This document shows positions 63,113-64,000 of a stretch of DNA of 64,000 nucleotides, piece after piece. Positions within the stretch are counted from its first letter, which is position 1. Each line of letters opens with the position of its first letter. Location of the stretch: positions 62,001 through 126,000 of the forward strand of contig NZ_CP044218.1 in assembly GCF_008727715.1 (NCBI RefSeq), written 5' to 3'. The notes under the pieces are model-generated. The model was not told where the DNA came from and did no database searches. It worked only from the letters and a program-made list of their open reading frames with translations. Made by a program: the position numbers and the translations under genes. The stretch comes from Mesorhizobium terrae (GTDB lineage Bacteria > Pseudomonadota > Alphaproteobacteria > Rhizobiales > Rhizobiaceae).

Positions 63113-64000
63113 TCAGTCGGATGCCTCGGCAATCGTGGGGAAGAGCGCTGAATAGCGCCTGTAGATTTTTTCGTAGTCGGTTGAAGCGGCGGAAGGGGTC
63201 ACCACGCTTGCGCTAAGTGATGCCGGGCGACCCTCCTGCGGAGCAGCCAGCAGCGCGGCGCCAATCGCGGCCGGAGAAGAATGGTCGTAGGTCGTCACCG
63301 GGCGACCGAGGATATCGGCCAACATCTGCCGCGTCGAAGGATGGGAAACGGCATGGCCCGCCAGAACGACGCTCTCGATCCGCGAAGTCTCCGCCAGAAT
63401 GTCGATGCAGCGCCGGATCTCGAAGTGCACGCCCTCCAAATAGGCGCGGGCGATATCATGCGCGCCATGCTGCACCGTCAGGCCATGCAGGACCCCGCGC
63501 AGATTGGGATTCCACAACGCCCCCTGCTCGCCGCCGGCGAGATAGGGTGCGAACATCAGGCCGTTGGCGCCGGCCTGCGAAGCGGCGGCGGCCGTGTCGA
63601 TCCGCCCGTTGTCCCAGCCGAGAAGGTCGTTCAGCCAGCGATAGCTCGTGCCGGTCGAGAGCAGGTCCATTTCGCGGCCGAACACGCCGTCCACGACATG
63701 CGGCGTCAAAAGATAACGCCGCAGGGGATCGCGCAACGACTTGCGCAGATTGTCCATGATGATGGTGCTGGAACCGGTGGTGACACAAACCGTGCCCTCT
63801 TCCAAGCCGGTCATGGCATGGACGCTGGCGACGGAGTCGGCGCAACCGACCGTCACCGGCAATCCGGAGTGCAGACCGAGACGAGCGGCCATGTCAGCCG
63901 TGAGCGGGCTGGTCGAGCGGGCCGGCCCAATGACGGGCAACAGGGCTTCGGAGACACCCCAAATGGCACACAACTCCTGCGACCAGGTCTTCGCGTCCAG
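63113..64000 (-). CDS. FGGY-family carbohydrate kinase (N-terminus outside window)
   Basis: The C-terminal 295 codons of a FGGY kinase, with its start beyond the right edge. Visible signatures are TVGCADSVASVHAMTGLEEG and CVTTGSSTIIMDNL for phosphate binding. GLMFAPYLAGGEQGALWNPN and VVLAGHAVSHPSTRQMLADI form the second domain. It phosphorylates a sugar or polyol, and the NagB neighbour suggests an amino-sugar-related substrate. It lies one base from the nagB start. Confidence 0.9.
   Translation of the reverse strand: MDAKTWSQELCAIWGVSEALLPVIGPARSTSPLTADMAARLGLHSGLPVTVGCADSVASVHAMTGLEEGTVCVTTGSSTIIMDNLRKSLRDPLRRYLLTPHVVDGVFGREMDLLSTGTSYRWLNDLLGWDNGRIDTAAAASQAGANGLMFAPYLAGGEQGALWNPNLRGVLHGLTVQHGAHDIARAYLEGVHFEIRRCIDILAETSRIESVVLAGHAVSHPSTRQMLADILGRPVTTYDHSSPAAIGAALLAAPQEGRPASLSASVVTPSAASTDYEKIYRRYSALFPTIAEASD

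Overview
The window reads as chromosomal DNA of a high-GC alphaproteobacterium of the order Hyphomicrobiales (Rhizobiales), most likely Mesorhizobium or a close relative. This is inferred from the hrcA | rph - VOC - rdgB - hemW gene order, an Irr-type iron box in front of an mbfA gene, FixJ-like regulation, and several families of palindromic intergenic repeats of the kind abundant in rhizobia. The genus cannot be fixed without a search. No rRNA, tRNA, CRISPR array, prophage or insertion-sequence transposase was seen.

Layout. 0-6 kb: a secreted protein fragment, a YadGH-type ABC exporter, a DUF2156 protein, a flavin monooxygenase and a dehalogenase-like hydrolase. 6-15.6 kb: small membrane transporters, a PAP2 phosphatase, a regulator plus SulP anion transporter, an ECF41 sigma factor with its carboxymuconolactone-decarboxylase-like partner, a membrane LytTR regulator, and a CYTH/CHAD pair. 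15.6-20.4 kb: an AT-rich gene-free tract followed by a CecR-like regulator and its MFP/ATPase/permease efflux operon, interrupted by heptamer tandem repeats and a palindromic element. 20-30 kb: a PLP dehydratase, MbfA iron exporter under an Irr box, an ArsR-controlled NIPSNAP/hydrolase/monooxygenase operon, an orphan SUKH protein, a pair of tiny coupled ORFs ending in a strong terminator, and a DGPF/ECF42 pair. 30-47 kb: mostly conserved core genes (cysK, hrcA, rph, rdgB, hemW, rsmI, yraN, gyrB) with a P450/acylphosphatase pair. 47-54.7 kb: one long plus-strand operon with a FAD oxidoreductase, a RidA protein and a complete oligopeptide-type ABC importer. 54.7-61 kb, minus strand: a FixJ-like two-component system, MgtC, a small basic protein, an MgtA-type Mg2+ ATPase and a 100-residue protein. 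61.4-64 kb, minus strand: an amino-sugar type operon (FGGY kinase, NagB, DapA family) cut by the right edge.

How it works together. Much of the accessory content is made of compact regulator-plus-target modules: XRE/SulP, ECF41/CMD, LytTR/membrane protein, CecR/ABC exporter, ArsR/NIPSNAP operon, DGPF/ECF42, and two-component/Mg transport. The two least understood units are the oxidoreductase-RidA-peptide importer operon, probably a dedicated uptake and oxidation pathway for an amine- or peptide-like compound, and the two-component/Mg2+ transport block with an unassigned perfect palindrome upstream. Palindromic repeats have reshaped the non-coding DNA. Two homologous copies lie in opposite orientation at 11.6 and 19.0 kb, and one of them supplies the last codons and the stop of the ECF41 gene.
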